Source: a bacterium (GTDB lineage: Bacteria; Sysuimicrobiota; Sysuimicrobiia; Sysuimicrobiales; Segetimicrobiaceae). From it: DNA of 54,939 nucleotides. The position numbers and the translations under genes are program-made. Below, one piece after another: positions 1-8,493 of this stretch. The stretch lies in the NCBI GenBank assembly GCA_035945995.1, contig DASYZR010000021.1, forward strand, positions 1-54,939. The letters run 5' to 3'. The notes under the pieces are model-generated. The model did not search any database. It was not told the origin of the DNA and saw nothing but the letters and a program-made list of their open reading frames with translations. Each line of letters starts with the position of its first letter. Within the stretch, counting starts at the first letter, position 1.

Positions 1-148
1 TTTACCCCTCAACTGCGGAAGTTGGGTTAGAGCACGGCACAAGTGCAAAATAAGTGCAGGCAGGGTGCACCGTCAGATCCTGAGTGCCCATGGCTGCTGA
101 AAACCGTTGTATTTCTTGACTTTCCGTTGCATCGCGTCGTCTCTGATG

Positions 149-222
149 TGGCTGGGGGGCCAGGATTCGAACCTGGACTCTCAGATCCAAAGTCTGATGG
201 CCTACCGTTAGCCGACCCCCCA
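149..222 (-). tRNA. tRNA-Gln (anticodon UUG)
   Basis: Read on the minus strand this folds as a complete cloverleaf. The acceptor stem pairs TGGGGGG with CCCCCCA, the discriminator is G, and CCA is encoded at 151-149. The anticodon loop is CTTTGGA on a TCAGA/TCTGA stem, giving anticodon TTG for glutamine. The T arm contains the usual GGTTCGAATCC. The 148 bases beyond its 3' end, up to the window edge, show no gene I can support. Confidence 0.96.
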
Positions 223-398
223 CCAAAGCGCGTCGGTCGGCGGCACCTTGTGATCCAGTACCGCCTAGATCACCTGCACGATCTGCGGCATCTTCCTCCG
301 CGATCGTAACGCGTCCGCCGCGGTCCGGCAAGGGCCGCGGGCGGGCGGGGGCCGGTGCACAGGCGGCCGGCGATGATCGACCAACCCGCCGCCCGGCA

Positions 399-782
399 CT
401 ACTTCGCGACCGCCACCACCTCGATCTCGACCGCGCCTTCACGGGGCAGCTTTGCCACCTGGACGGTGGAGCGGGCCGGCGGGTCTTCCTGAAAGTAGGA
501 CCCGTAGATCTCGTTCATTGCGCCGAAGTCGTTCAGGTCGCGGAGAAAAACGGTCGTCTTGACCACGCCGGCCATCGACGACCCGGCGCCCTCGAGAATC
601 GCCTTGATGTTCTCCATGACGCGCTTGGTCTGTATCCGAACGTCGCCCGGCACCAGTTGCCCGGTGTGGGGATCGAGCGCGAGTTGCCCCGCCACGTACA
701 CGAACCCGCCCGCGACGACGGCCTGCGAATACGGACCGATCGCCTGCGGCGCCTGTTCGGTCCTGACGATCCGTTTGCTCAT
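399..782 (-). CDS. ridA: RidA family reactive-intermediate deaminase (YabJ-like)
   Basis: This 127-residue protein matches the YjgF/YER057c/UK114 family along its whole length. The family hydrolyses reactive enamine/imine intermediates such as 2-aminoacrylate released by PLP enzymes, working as a cytosolic trimer. The C-terminal signature PPARSTVQVAKLP (residues 101-113) carries the arginine (R104) that binds the substrate carboxylate, and an acidic residue follows in AVEIEVVAVAK. I chose the ATG at 782 because AAGGAGGGGG lies just upstream; the in-frame TTG at 800 would bury that ribosome site. In Bacillus this gene (yabJ) directly follows purR. Here purR is 9.4 kb away on the same strand, so the old neighbourhood seems interrupted. 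Confidence 0.92.
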   Translation of the reverse strand: MSKRIVRTEQAPQAIGPYSQAVVAGGFVYVAGQLALDPHTGQLVPGDVRIQTKRVMENIKAILEGAGSSMAGVVKTTVFLRDLNDFGAMNEIYGSYFQEDPPARSTVQVAKLPREGAVEIEVVAVAK

Positions 783-802
783 CCGATCCCCCTCCTTCAA
801 AA

Positions 803-889
803 CGCGTCGTTCAGTGGCACCACACGATCCAGAACCGCCGGGACCAACTGCTCGATCTGGGCGTTCGGCAAACCGCGTCGTTCAGTGGC
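803..889. repeat. 16-bp direct repeat flanking the ridA upstream gap
   Basis: The sequence CGCGTCGTTCAGTGGC occurs at 803-818 and again at 874-889, 71 bases apart. It lies in the gap between the flavin reductase stop and the ridA ribosome site. It may be a small duplication or a paired protein-binding site; nothing in it tells which. Confidence 0.5.
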
Positions 890-897
890 CCCTCGTT

Positions 898-1401
898 CTA
901 CGTGCCGGCGAGTCCGCAGTAGGCGCGGTCGTAGTAGAGGAGCGGGCGGCGGCCGGGAAAAACTTCGGCGGCCTCGACCTCTCCCACGAAAATCGCATGG
1001 TCGCCGCCCGGATATTGCGCCGTCACGCGGCACTCGAGCAGCGCGAGACAGCCGTCGAGCACCGGCGCACCCAGGCGGCCGGGCCGGTACGGAATGCCGT
1101 CGAACGCGTGCGGCCCCTCCGGGCGCGAATCGGTCGAAAAGAAGCGCGACAGGTGCTCCTGGCCTTCGGCGAGCACGTTCACCGCGAAGACCCGCGCCGT
1201 CTCCAGCACTTGAAGCGAGTAGCGGCCGTGTTCGATGCAGATCAGCACGAGGGGGGGCCTGAGCGAGAGCGACGTGAACGCATTGATGGTGACGCCGTGC
1301 GGCCCGTCGACCGCCGGCGCGGTCACGATGGTGATCCCGGTGGCAAAATGCGCCAGCGCGTCGCGAAACACCCGTGCGTCGATCCCACCCGTTGTGTCCA
1401 T
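898..1401 (-). CDS. Flavin reductase-like FMN-binding protein
   Basis: This 167-residue protein has the flavin_reductase (split-barrel FMN-binding) fold of the HpaC/RutF type. Signature segments are FATGITIVTA (19-28), GVTINAFTSLSLRPP (36-50), GDHAIFVGEV (133-142) and LLYYDRAY (154-161). Such proteins reduce FMN or FAD with NAD(P)H, often for a partner monooxygenase, but no monooxygenase is next door and the partner is unknown. The ATG at 1401 was chosen because AGGAGGGG stands immediately upstream; an in-frame extension to 1449 would overlap a possible small gene. It lies downstream of tolC on the same strand and upstream of ridA, so it may be cotranscribed with the efflux genes. Confidence 0.87.
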   Translation of the reverse strand: MDTTGGIDARVFRDALAHFATGITIVTAPAVDGPHGVTINAFTSLSLRPPLVLICIEHGRYSLQVLETARVFAVNVLAEGQEHLSRFFSTDSRPEGPHAFDGIPYRPGRLGAPVLDGCLALLECRVTAQYPGGDHAIFVGEVEAAEVFPGRRPLLYYDRAYCGLAGT

Positions 1402-1408
1402 GCCCCTC

Positions 1409-1549
1409 CTAATCGACCCGCTCTTGGAAGCGGCTGATCGCCGCCGCACACATCAGCACGCCGAGGCCGACGACCGGCAGAATCCAGCGCCGCAGGCATT
1501 CGATGCCGACACCCTCATCAGAATCTCGCGGTGCCGACGTCTTCGACAC
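1409..1549 (-). CDS. Possible 46-residue single-pass membrane protein
   Basis: A short reading frame starts with GTG at 1549 and stops with TAG at 1409. It encodes a polar N-terminus, then ILPVVGLGVLMCAAAI as a probable membrane segment, then a charged tail ending ERVD. It begins 33 bases after the tolC stop, and its TAG overlaps the ribosome site of the flavin reductase gene, a layout typical of coupled genes. About three quarters of its third codon positions are G or C. Against it: no clear Shine-Dalgarno sequence precedes the GTG. I do not recognise the family. Confidence 0.32.
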   Translation of the reverse strand: MSKTSAPRDSDEGVGIECLRRWILPVVGLGVLMCAAAISRFQERVD

Positions 1550-1582
1550 CGCCGAGACCGACACCCGGTGCCGAGCGGGCCG

Positions 1583-3016
1583 TCAGAAGGTGATCTGGGT
1601 CCCGACCGCCTGATCGATCTGCGCGAGGGCGAGGTTGTACTGAAACGTCGCCTGCACGACGGCGAAGTCGGCGGCCTCGAGGTTCTGCACCGCCGTCACG
1701 ACCTCGAGCTGCGTCCCGACGCCGGCCTGGAACCGCACGGTAGCAATGCGCAGGGCCTCCTGCGCCGCGGTGAGTCCGATGCGGGCCGACGTGAGCTGCT
1801 CCGCGGCCTGCTGGAGGTTCAGGTAGGCGGCGCGCACCTGCTCCTCGACCGTCTGCCGCGTCTGCGCGTCCTGCACGTGCGCCAGCGCGAGCTGCTGCCG
1901 CGCCTGCTCGACCTTGGCCCGGGTCAGCCCGCCGTCGAAGACCGCGAGCGTCAGCTGGATCGTCCCGGCCCACCCGACCGGCGCGTTGGTCGTCAGGTCG
2001 TTGGTCACGATTGACGGGCCGCCCGTGATGCTGATGTTGGGCCGCAACCCCGCCGCGGCCAGGTCGACCGCGGCCTGCCCGGCCTGGATCGCCGCCTGCG
2101 CCTGCGCGATCTCCGGCCGCTGCCGGAGCGCCTGGGTCACGAGCGCCTCCACGTCCGCCGGCGGCGCCGGGAGCCCCATCGGCGTCGTCGTATTCAGCGG
2201 GGAGGAGATCGGCACGTTGATGACCGCCGCCAGCTGCTGCTCGGCCGCCACCGCCGCGGCCTTCGCCTTGGTCAGGTTCTGCTGCGCCTGCGCCAGCTGG
2301 ACCTGCGCCTGCAGCAGATCGAACTGCGGGGACGTCCCCACGCGCACGCGCGCATCGGTCACGCGCACGTTTTCCTGCGACGCGTCCACCGCCCGCTGCG
2401 CCGCGGCGACCTGTCCTTCGCTCTGCTCCAGGTTGTAGTACGCCTGCCGCACCGCCAGCACCACCTGCTCCGCCGTCGCCGTGAACGCGCTCTCCTGCCC
2501 GCGCAGGTTGGCCCGCGTGATCGCCAGCTGGTCTTGGAGCGCGTTGCCCGTGTACAGCGGGTACTGGAAGTTCAGCTTGAGCGCCCAGGGGGGCGTCGTC
2601 GTGCCGGGGAGGATCGCCGTGAACGGGGCGCCCGTGATCCCGGCGCTCGGGATGTTGATGATGCCCCCGAGGTGCGAACTGCCGGGCGCGGTTTGGTCGG
2701 TGTAGCTGGCCCCAAACGTCACCGTCGGCAAGAGGCCCGCTTCCGCCTGAGCCACCTGCGCCCGCGAGATCGCGACCTGGATCGCCGCCGCGCGCACCTG
2801 GAGATTCTGCTCGAGGGCCCGGCGCACCGCGTCGAGCAGCGTGAGCGGCGTGCCGCCGGAGACGGACGGCACCGGCGGGACCGCGGGGATCGGCGCCGGG
2901 GCCGGCGCGGGCGGCTGTGCGGGGGCGGGCGGGGTCTGGGCGTCCGCGGCGACCGGCAGCATGGTCATCGCGCCGAGCGCGACACACGCGATCCAACGAG
3001 CAGGCCAACTGAGCAT
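1583..3016 (-). CDS. TolC-like outer-membrane efflux protein
   Basis: This 477-residue protein is an outer-membrane efflux (OEP) channel. Residues 1-26 form a Sec signal peptide ending near AADAQ. A proline/alanine linker follows (about 27-50), then two long alpha-helical OEP repeats rich in alanine and glutamine, as in TolC/OprM. It would form the trimeric exit duct for the RND pump encoded upstream. GAAGGAGGAG precedes the ATG. The stop of the upstream tetR gene and this ATG are one base apart, so translation is probably coupled. The gene implies an outer membrane, which matters for placing the organism. There is no lipobox cysteine, so unlike OprM it is not predicted to be lipidated. Confidence 0.92.
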   Translation of the reverse strand: MLSWPARWIACVALGAMTMLPVAADAQTPPAPAQPPAPAPAPIPAVPPVPSVSGGTPLTLLDAVRRALEQNLQVRAAAIQVAISRAQVAQAEAGLLPTVTFGASYTDQTAPGSSHLGGIINIPSAGITGAPFTAILPGTTTPPWALKLNFQYPLYTGNALQDQLAITRANLRGQESAFTATAEQVVLAVRQAYYNLEQSEGQVAAAQRAVDASQENVRVTDARVRVGTSPQFDLLQAQVQLAQAQQNLTKAKAAAVAAEQQLAAVINVPISSPLNTTTPMGLPAPPADVEALVTQALRQRPEIAQAQAAIQAGQAAVDLAAAGLRPNISITGGPSIVTNDLTTNAPVGWAGTIQLTLAVFDGGLTRAKVEQARQQLALAHVQDAQTRQTVEEQVRAAYLNLQQAAEQLTSARIGLTAAQEALRIATVRFQAGVGTQLEVVTAVQNLEAADFAVVQATFQYNLALAQIDQAVGTQITF

Positions 3017-3017
3017 C

Positions 3018-3674
3018 TCACTCCTCCTTCGAAGTGCCTGATGCCGAATCCGGCGACGACGGCCGCGCCTCGAGTCCTTGAAGGATCAGCGTGACCATCT
3101 CGCCGAGGTACTCGTCATCGTCGTGTCGCGGTTGGGCCACGTCGAGAACGTGGTGTGTCATGACATAACTCATCACCATGCGGGCGCAGATCGAGGCGGC
3201 GACCTCGATATTGACCGGCCGGAATGCCCCGGCGGCGATGCGGGCTTCAAGGTACGGGCGAAACCGGCCGACGAACGGATCGTGCAACCGCCTGAACAAC
3301 TCCCGGCGCAGATCCTCGTGCAAATCGGCCTCGTGCACGACCAGCCGGATGAACGCCGCGTGCCTCGCCAGCGTCTCCACACGGTTCCGGACAAACGCGC
3401 TCAGAAACGCCCGATCGGCGCCCGGTCCGAAGGCCTCGGGGGCCGGTGGCGGGCCGTCTTCGGCGACCAGGACGATCACGCCCCGAAGCAGCTCCTGCTT
3501 GCTCGGGAAGTAGAGGTAGATCGTTCCCTCGGCCAGCCCGGCGGTGGTGGCGATCTCGCGAATCGTCGCCCCGTGAAAGCCCCGCCGACTGAACACGTCG
3601 AGCGCCGCCCGCAGAATTTGGGACCGCCGCTCACCGATGCGCGCCTCACGCGCGCTCGAGCTCAAGCGTACCAT
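3018..3674 (-). CDS. TetR/AcrR family repressor of the efflux locus
   Basis: A 218-residue TetR family regulator. The N-terminal DNA-binding domain reads ILRAALDVFSRRGFHGATIR then EIATTAGLAEGTIYLYFPSK, a textbook helix-turn-helix. The C-terminal half is the variable ligand-binding and dimer region. An in-frame ATG at 3749 would add 25 residues, but it lies upstream of the predicted transcription start and within the operator dyad at 3731-3748. I therefore place the start at the ATG at 3674, which leaves about 15 residues before the first helix, normal for the family. It sits between the RND gene and tolC and is coupled to tolC by a one-base gap. It probably represses itself and tolC. The ligand is unknown. 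Confidence 0.9.
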   Translation of the reverse strand: MVRLSSSAREARIGERRSQILRAALDVFSRRGFHGATIREIATTAGLAEGTIYLYFPSKQELLRGVIVLVAEDGPPPAPEAFGPGADRAFLSAFVRNRVETLARHAAFIRLVVHEADLHEDLRRELFRRLHDPFVGRFRPYLEARIAAGAFRPVNIEVAASICARMVMSYVMTHHVLDVAQPRHDDDEYLGEMVTLILQGLEARPSSPDSASGTSKEE

Positions 3675-3730
3675 GGCATGCCGTCTCCCACCCGCGCCGC
3701 AGGCCCGGTTCCGCCGGCGTTCCACCGCGG

Positions 3731-3777
3731 TGACTGACCGTTCACTCATTCTATCCCCAAGTTCGGGAGAACGTTAA
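3731..3777 (-). promoter_or_regulatory. Promoter and dyad operator of tetR-tolC
   Basis: On the minus strand a -35 box TTAACG (3777-3772) is followed after 18 bases by a -10 box TAGAAT (3753-3748). Directly downstream, over the expected transcription start, lies TGACTGACCGTTCACTCA (3731-3748 as read on plus). It is an 18-bp imperfect palindrome in which 14 positions are symmetric. Dyads of this size with TGA...TCA ends are typical TetR-family operators. Its place suggests autoregulation by the TetR encoded just downstream. Confidence 0.65.
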
Positions 3778-3805
3778 TGGCAGCCTGACGTATGCCGGCC
3801 CGGCC

Positions 3806-6800
3806 TTAGTCCGCGCCGCCGGATCTCCCCGCGCCGACCCGGACGCGATCGGGCGTCTCGGCGCCCGCGCTCGAACGCGGGGTCTCGCCACTCGGGCGAC
3901 GGCGACCAAACACAGTGGCCAAGAGCCGGCCGAGCGCGCGCCCGAGCCGGCGCCCCACGCCGGTCCGCTGGAGCTCGTCGAAGTACGTATAGATGACCGG
4001 AATCGCCACAAGCGTAAGGAGCAGCGACAGCACCTGGCCGCCGATGATCACCGAACTCATGGCCCGGTTCGTCTCGGCTCCCACGCCCCGGCTGATGGCG
4101 AGAGGGATCATGCCGGCCACGAAGGCGATCGTGGTCATCAGGATCGGCCGGAGCCGGTCACGGCTCGCCTGGATGATGGCGGCCTTTCGGTCCAGCCCGG
4201 CCGCCTGCAGGTGATTCGCGCGGTCGATCTGAAGGATTGCGTTCTTCTTCACGACCCCGAACAGCACCAGGATGCCGAGCTGCGAGAGAATGTTGAGCGA
4301 CCCGTGGAGGAAGAGGATCGACAGGAGCGCGAACGGCACGGTGAGCGGCAGGGACAGCAGAATCGTCACCGGATGGATCCACGACTCGAACTGCGCGGCC
4401 AGCACCAGGTACATGAAGACGAACGACAGCATGAACGACGTCATGAACGCCGCCGCCTGCCGCCCCTGCTCCAGAGCCTGACCGGTGAACGTCATGTCGT
4501 ACGCGGGGCCCAGCCCGAGCCCGCGGATCTTGCGGTCGAGTTGCTGCAGCACGGCCGCCTGCGACGCCCCCGGGAGGAGGTTGGCGGTCAACTCCACCTG
4601 CCGGCGCCGGTTGTAGTGGCTGATTTCGCTGGGCCCGGTCCCGTAGCTGGAGCTCACCACCTGTTCGAGGGACGCGACGCCGGTCGTGCTGGAGGCGACC
4701 GGCAGCTGCGCCAGCACCTGCTGGTTGGTCCGGTGCTGCTTGTCGGCGCGGATGACGATCTTGTACTGCTGTCCGGCCTCCGCGTACTTGGCGGTTTTTA
4801 CCTCGACGCCCTGGACGAGCATGTACATGGCGTTGGCGGCGTCGACGGCGTTGACGCCGAGGTCCGCCGCCCGCTGCCGGTCCACCCGCATCCCGAGTTG
4901 GGGGGCCCCGCTCACGAGCGACGACCGCGCATCCACCACCCCCGGGATCGCGCCCAGGAGCTTGAGGCCCTCGTCGCCCACGCGCGTTAGGACGGCGAGG
5001 TCCGGACCGCTGACGACGTAGTCGACCGGCTGGAAGCCGCCGCTGCCGCCGAACTCGGAGGTCGCCTCGACCTGCGCCTGCAGCCCCAGGTACGCGTAGC
5101 GGGAGAGAATCCCGTCTCGAATCAGGCCGTACATCGCCTGCTGGCTGACCGACCGCTTGTCGAGGTCGACCATCTTCACGAAGATCGTGAAGCGGTTCGG
5201 CGTATGCTGGGAGTCGTCGCCGGCGGTCACGATTGTGTAGTCGACGCCCGGGAGGTGGCGGATCTCAACGGCGAGTTGCGTGCCGAACCGGCTGGCGGCG
5301 TCGAGCGTCCATCCCTCCGGCGCCCGCACGACGACCTCGAGCTGGGACTGGTCGTCTTCCGGCAGGAAATTCTTGTGGACCGCCGCGCCGAGCGGCGCGA
5401 TGCTCACCAGGGTCAGCAGCGTGAGGACCACCACGACCCAGCGCCGCCTCAGCGCCCATTCCAGCAGCCGGTGATACCCGCGGTCGAGCGCGCCGTAGAG
5501 CCGGCCGCGTTGCGCCGTTGCGTCCGCGCCCACGCCGGTATCGATGGCGAGGGCGGTGGCGCCGGGCGCGCCCGCCGACGGAGCAGGTCCGGCCGGCCCG
5601 CGGCCCGTACGGCCGCCTGCCCGTCCACCCAGCCAGCGGGCGGACAGCGACGGGGTCAGCGTGAAGCTCACCACCAGGGAGACCGCGATCGCGAACGCCA
5701 TCGTCCAGCCGAAGCTCTTCATGAACTGGCCGACGATCCCGCTCATGAAGGCGAGGGGCAGGAACACCGCGATCAGGCTCATGGTGGTCGCGGTCACCGC
5801 CGGGCCGATTTCGCGCGTCCCCTCGACGGCCGCCTGGACCGGCGAGAGGCCCTTCTCTTTCATCAAGCGGTAGATGTTCTCGAGGACGACGATCGCGTCG
5901 TCGATGACGATACCCACGACCAGCGCCAGCGCGAGCAGGGTGATCATGTTGAGCGTCATGCCGAGGGCGGCGATCAGCGCGAACGTGCTGATGATCGACG
6001 TAGGAATGGCGAGCGCCGCGATGATCGTCGGCCGCCAGCTCCGGAGGAACAGCAGGACGACGAACGCGGCCAGGATCGACCCGACGATCAGGTGCTCCTG
6101 CACCGCGGCCGTCGACGCCTTCACGAACACGGACTGGTCGCGCACGACGCGCAGATCGTACCCGGCCGGCAGCAGCGGCGTCGTCGCACGGAGCCGCGCC
6201 TTGAGCGCGTCCACGACGTTCACGGTGTTCGCGCCCGACTGTTTCGTGATCTCGAGCAGCACCGCCGGGGTGCCGTTGATGTTGGCCGTCGTGACCGGCT
6301 CCGCGGCGCCGTCTTCGATGGTGGCGACGTCCCCGAGGGTCACGGGCCGGCCGGCGCGCGTCGTGAGTCCCACGGTCGCGAGCTCGCGCGGGGAGGTGAC
6401 GCGGCTGAGGGCCCGCAGGGTGACCTGCGTATTGCCCCGGTCCAAGTTGCCCGCGGGGAGCTGCACGTTCTGGTTCTGCACGGCCGTGAGCACGCTGTTG
6501 GCCGCCAGATCGTACGCCGCAAGCCTGTCCGGATCGACCCAGACGTTGATCTGCCGCGCCTGGCCGCCGGTGAGCGTCACCTGCCCGACGCCCGAGATCC
6601 CCTCAAGCTGGGGCTTCAGCACTTTGTCGGCGTACTCGGTGAGATCGCGGACCGGCCGGTTGGCCGACAGCGACACGGTCATCACAGGAATTGCGCTCGG
6701 ATCGAACTTGAAGACCGTCGGCGGATCGATTCCCGCCGGGAGGTCCGGGATGGCGTTGATCTTGTTTTGGACGTCCTGGGCCGCGACGTCGATGTTCTTT

Positions 6801-7096
6801 TCCAGGACGAACTGGATCGCCACGATCGAGACGCCCTCGGCCGACGTCGACTGTGTGTGGTCGATGCCGTTCACCGAGCTCACCGCGTCTTCGATCTTGT
6901 TGGTGACGTCGCTCTCGATCTCTTCCGGCGAGGCGCCCGGATCGGCGGTCGTGACGATCACAAACGGAATGTCGACGTTCGGGAAGCGCTCGACTTTGAG
7001 TCCGGAGTAAGAAAACGCGCCCAGGAAGACCATCGCCAGGACGATCACCGACGCGAGGACGGGGCGGCGGACGGACAGGCCGGCAAGCCACTGCAT
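3806..7096 (-). CDS. RND (HAE1/AcrB-type) multidrug efflux transporter
   Basis: A 1096-residue inner-membrane pump of the hydrophobe/amphiphile RND family, which exports drugs or other hydrophobic compounds using proton flow. It has the usual 12-helix plan with two large periplasmic loops. The proton-relay acidic pair is present in GIVIDDAIVVLENIYR (fourth membrane segment, near residue 400), and the matching lysine is in FGVVKKNAILQID near the C-terminus. It is longer than AcrB (about 1050) because of a glycine/alanine-rich cytoplasmic insert between the two halves, after SARWLGGR, and a charged C-terminal tail. GGCGGAGGAGAG precedes the ATG. It lies 20 bases downstream of the HlyD gene, with TetR and TolC genes next on the same strand. 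Confidence 0.95.
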   Translation of the reverse strand: MQWLAGLSVRRPVLASVIVLAMVFLGAFSYSGLKVERFPNVDIPFVIVTTADPGASPEEIESDVTNKIEDAVSSVNGIDHTQSTSAEGVSIVAIQFVLEKNIDVAAQDVQNKINAIPDLPAGIDPPTVFKFDPSAIPVMTVSLSANRPVRDLTEYADKVLKPQLEGISGVGQVTLTGGQARQINVWVDPDRLAAYDLAANSVLTAVQNQNVQLPAGNLDRGNTQVTLRALSRVTSPRELATVGLTTRAGRPVTLGDVATIEDGAAEPVTTANINGTPAVLLEITKQSGANTVNVVDALKARLRATTPLLPAGYDLRVVRDQSVFVKASTAAVQEHLIVGSILAAFVVLLFLRSWRPTIIAALAIPTSIISTFALIAALGMTLNMITLLALALVVGIVIDDAIVVLENIYRLMKEKGLSPVQAAVEGTREIGPAVTATTMSLIAVFLPLAFMSGIVGQFMKSFGWTMAFAIAVSLVVSFTLTPSLSARWLGGRAGGRTGRGPAGPAPSAGAPGATALAIDTGVGADATAQRGRLYGALDRGYHRLLEWALRRRWVVVVLTLLTLVSIAPLGAAVHKNFLPEDDQSQLEVVVRAPEGWTLDAASRFGTQLAVEIRHLPGVDYTIVTAGDDSQHTPNRFTIFVKMVDLDKRSVSQQAMYGLIRDGILSRYAYLGLQAQVEATSEFGGSGGFQPVDYVVSGPDLAVLTRVGDEGLKLLGAIPGVVDARSSLVSGAPQLGMRVDRQRAADLGVNAVDAANAMYMLVQGVEVKTAKYAEAGQQYKIVIRADKQHRTNQQVLAQLPVASSTTGVASLEQVVSSSYGTGPSEISHYNRRRQVELTANLLPGASQAAVLQQLDRKIRGLGLGPAYDMTFTGQALEQGRQAAAFMTSFMLSFVFMYLVLAAQFESWIHPVTILLSLPLTVPFALLSILFLHGSLNILSQLGILVLFGVVKKNAILQIDRANHLQAAGLDRKAAIIQASRDRLRPILMTTIAFVAGMIPLAISRGVGAETNRAMSSVIIGGQVLSLLLTLVAIPVIYTYFDELQRTGVGRRLGRALGRLLATVFGRRRPSGETPRSSAGAETPDRVRVGAGRSGGAD

Positions 7097-7116
7097 GACG
7101 GGTCTCTCTCCTCCGC

Positions 7117-8427
7117 CTAGCGGCCGCGGAGCGCGACCGGCTGATTGTCGGTCAGCGCGTCCTGCCCCTCGACGACGATCTGCTCGCCCGCGGACAAGCC
7201 GGAGGCCACGTCGACCATGCCGTCGTGGTGCGCGCCCAAGGTGAGGGGCCGCCGGATCGCGCGGCCGTCGCGCACGACGAAGACCATGGGGCCCGACGCC
7301 GCCGTCACGACGGCCCCTTCCGGAATCTGCAGCACGTTGTGCCGCACGCCGACCGTGACCGCGCCGCGGGCGAACATCCCGGGCCGCAGGACCCCGTTCG
7401 TGTTGTGGACGCGGATCCGCACGCCGAAGGTCCGGCTGGCCGGATCCGCCGCCGGCCGAATCTCCTGCACCCGCCCCTGGAACGTCTGCCCCGGCAGCCC
7501 GTCCACGGCGAGCACCGAGTCCTGTCCCGGCTGCAGCTCGAACCGATGCTGCGCGGGCACGATGAACTCCGCGTACACGTCGTCGACCTGGCTCAGCACG
7601 AGCAGCGGGTTGCTCGACGTCGTCGCGGGCGACACGATCTGACCCGGCTCGACGTCGCGCTTGGTGATCGTCCCGTCGAACGGCGCGTAGATGGTCGCAT
7701 CGCGCAGCTGGACCTGCGTCGCCGCGAGCGCCGCCTCCGCCTGGGCCAGTTGCGCCCGCGCGGCCTGGATGTCTTCCTCACGTGAGCCGATGTGCACGAG
7801 GCTCGCGGTCTGCACCGCGGAGTCGTATGCCGCCTGCGCCTGGGCCGCCTGTGCCTGGGCCACGCGCAGCTGCGTCGTCGCCTGGTCGAGGTCCTGTTGG
7901 GCAATGGCGCCCTGCGCCTGGAGCGAGCGGTCCCGATCCACCGTCATCTGCGCCCACCGCACCGACGCCTGCGCGGAGTCCACGTTGGCCCGGGCCTGCC
8001 GCACGGCGTCCGTGCTCTGCTGCCGCTCCTGCGGCCGGGCGCCGGTCACGACTTTCTGCAGTTGCGCGCGGGCGGCCGCCGCGCTCGCCTGCGCCTCTGC
8101 CTGCTGGACGAGGATGTCGCTCGCATCCAGCCGTAGGAGCGGCGTGCCCGCCGCGACCCGCATCCCCTCGTCCACGAGGACCGCGGCCACGCGGCCGGAC
8201 AATTTGGAGCCGAGCTTCGCATCCCGGATGCTCGTCACGGTTCCGGTCGCGAGGACCCGCGTCACCACGTCGCCGGCCTTGGCGGCGACCGCCGTGACCG
8301 ATACAGGATCGGCCGCGGCGGCGGCCGTGCTCCTCGAGGAGGCCGGGTGGCCGAGGCTCCGGACCACCATGGTCGAGGCCAGCGCGGCCACCAGTACGGC
8401 ACCAACGATCACAACACGCGTGCGCAT
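7117..8427 (-). CDS. HlyD/AcrA-type periplasmic adaptor subunit
   Basis: This 436-residue protein links the RND pump to TolC. It has one N-terminal membrane anchor (VVIVGAVLVAALASTMVV) and no lipobox. A lipoyl/barrel-sandwich segment follows, then a long alpha-helical hairpin very rich in Q, A and R, then the returning lipoyl half (DATIYAPFDGTITKRDVEPG), a beta-barrel and a membrane-proximal domain. The start at 8427 has GGGGGAAA well spaced upstream; an in-frame ATG at 8442 is possible but poorly placed relative to GGAG. It is the first pump component after the TetR gene at 8494-9285, so the order is regulator, adaptor, pump. Confidence 0.93.
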   Translation of the reverse strand: MRTRVVIVGAVLVAALASTMVVRSLGHPASSRSTAAAAADPVSVTAVAAKAGDVVTRVLATGTVTSIRDAKLGSKLSGRVAAVLVDEGMRVAAGTPLLRLDASDILVQQAEAQASAAAARAQLQKVVTGARPQERQQSTDAVRQARANVDSAQASVRWAQMTVDRDRSLQAQGAIAQQDLDQATTQLRVAQAQAAQAQAAYDSAVQTASLVHIGSREEDIQAARAQLAQAEAALAATQVQLRDATIYAPFDGTITKRDVEPGQIVSPATTSSNPLLVLSQVDDVYAEFIVPAQHRFELQPGQDSVLAVDGLPGQTFQGRVQEIRPAADPASRTFGVRIRVHNTNGVLRPGMFARGAVTVGVRHNVLQIPEGAVVTAASGPMVFVVRDGRAIRRPLTLGAHHDGMVDVASGLSAGEQIVVEGQDALTDNQPVALRGR

Positions 8428-8493
8428 CTCTGTTTCCCCCATCGCTCCGTGCCCGCGGGCTCCCCGCCCCGGGCGACGCGTAATACCGCCGGA

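Noticed and set aside
1-148. Integration site next to tRNA-Gln
   Set aside because: No duplicated tRNA 3' end, integrase or other element is visible in the short stretch available.
3675-3749. N-terminal extension of the TetR regulator from ATG 3749
   Set aside because: The extension would overlap the predicted transcription start and operator, and is not needed for the TetR fold.
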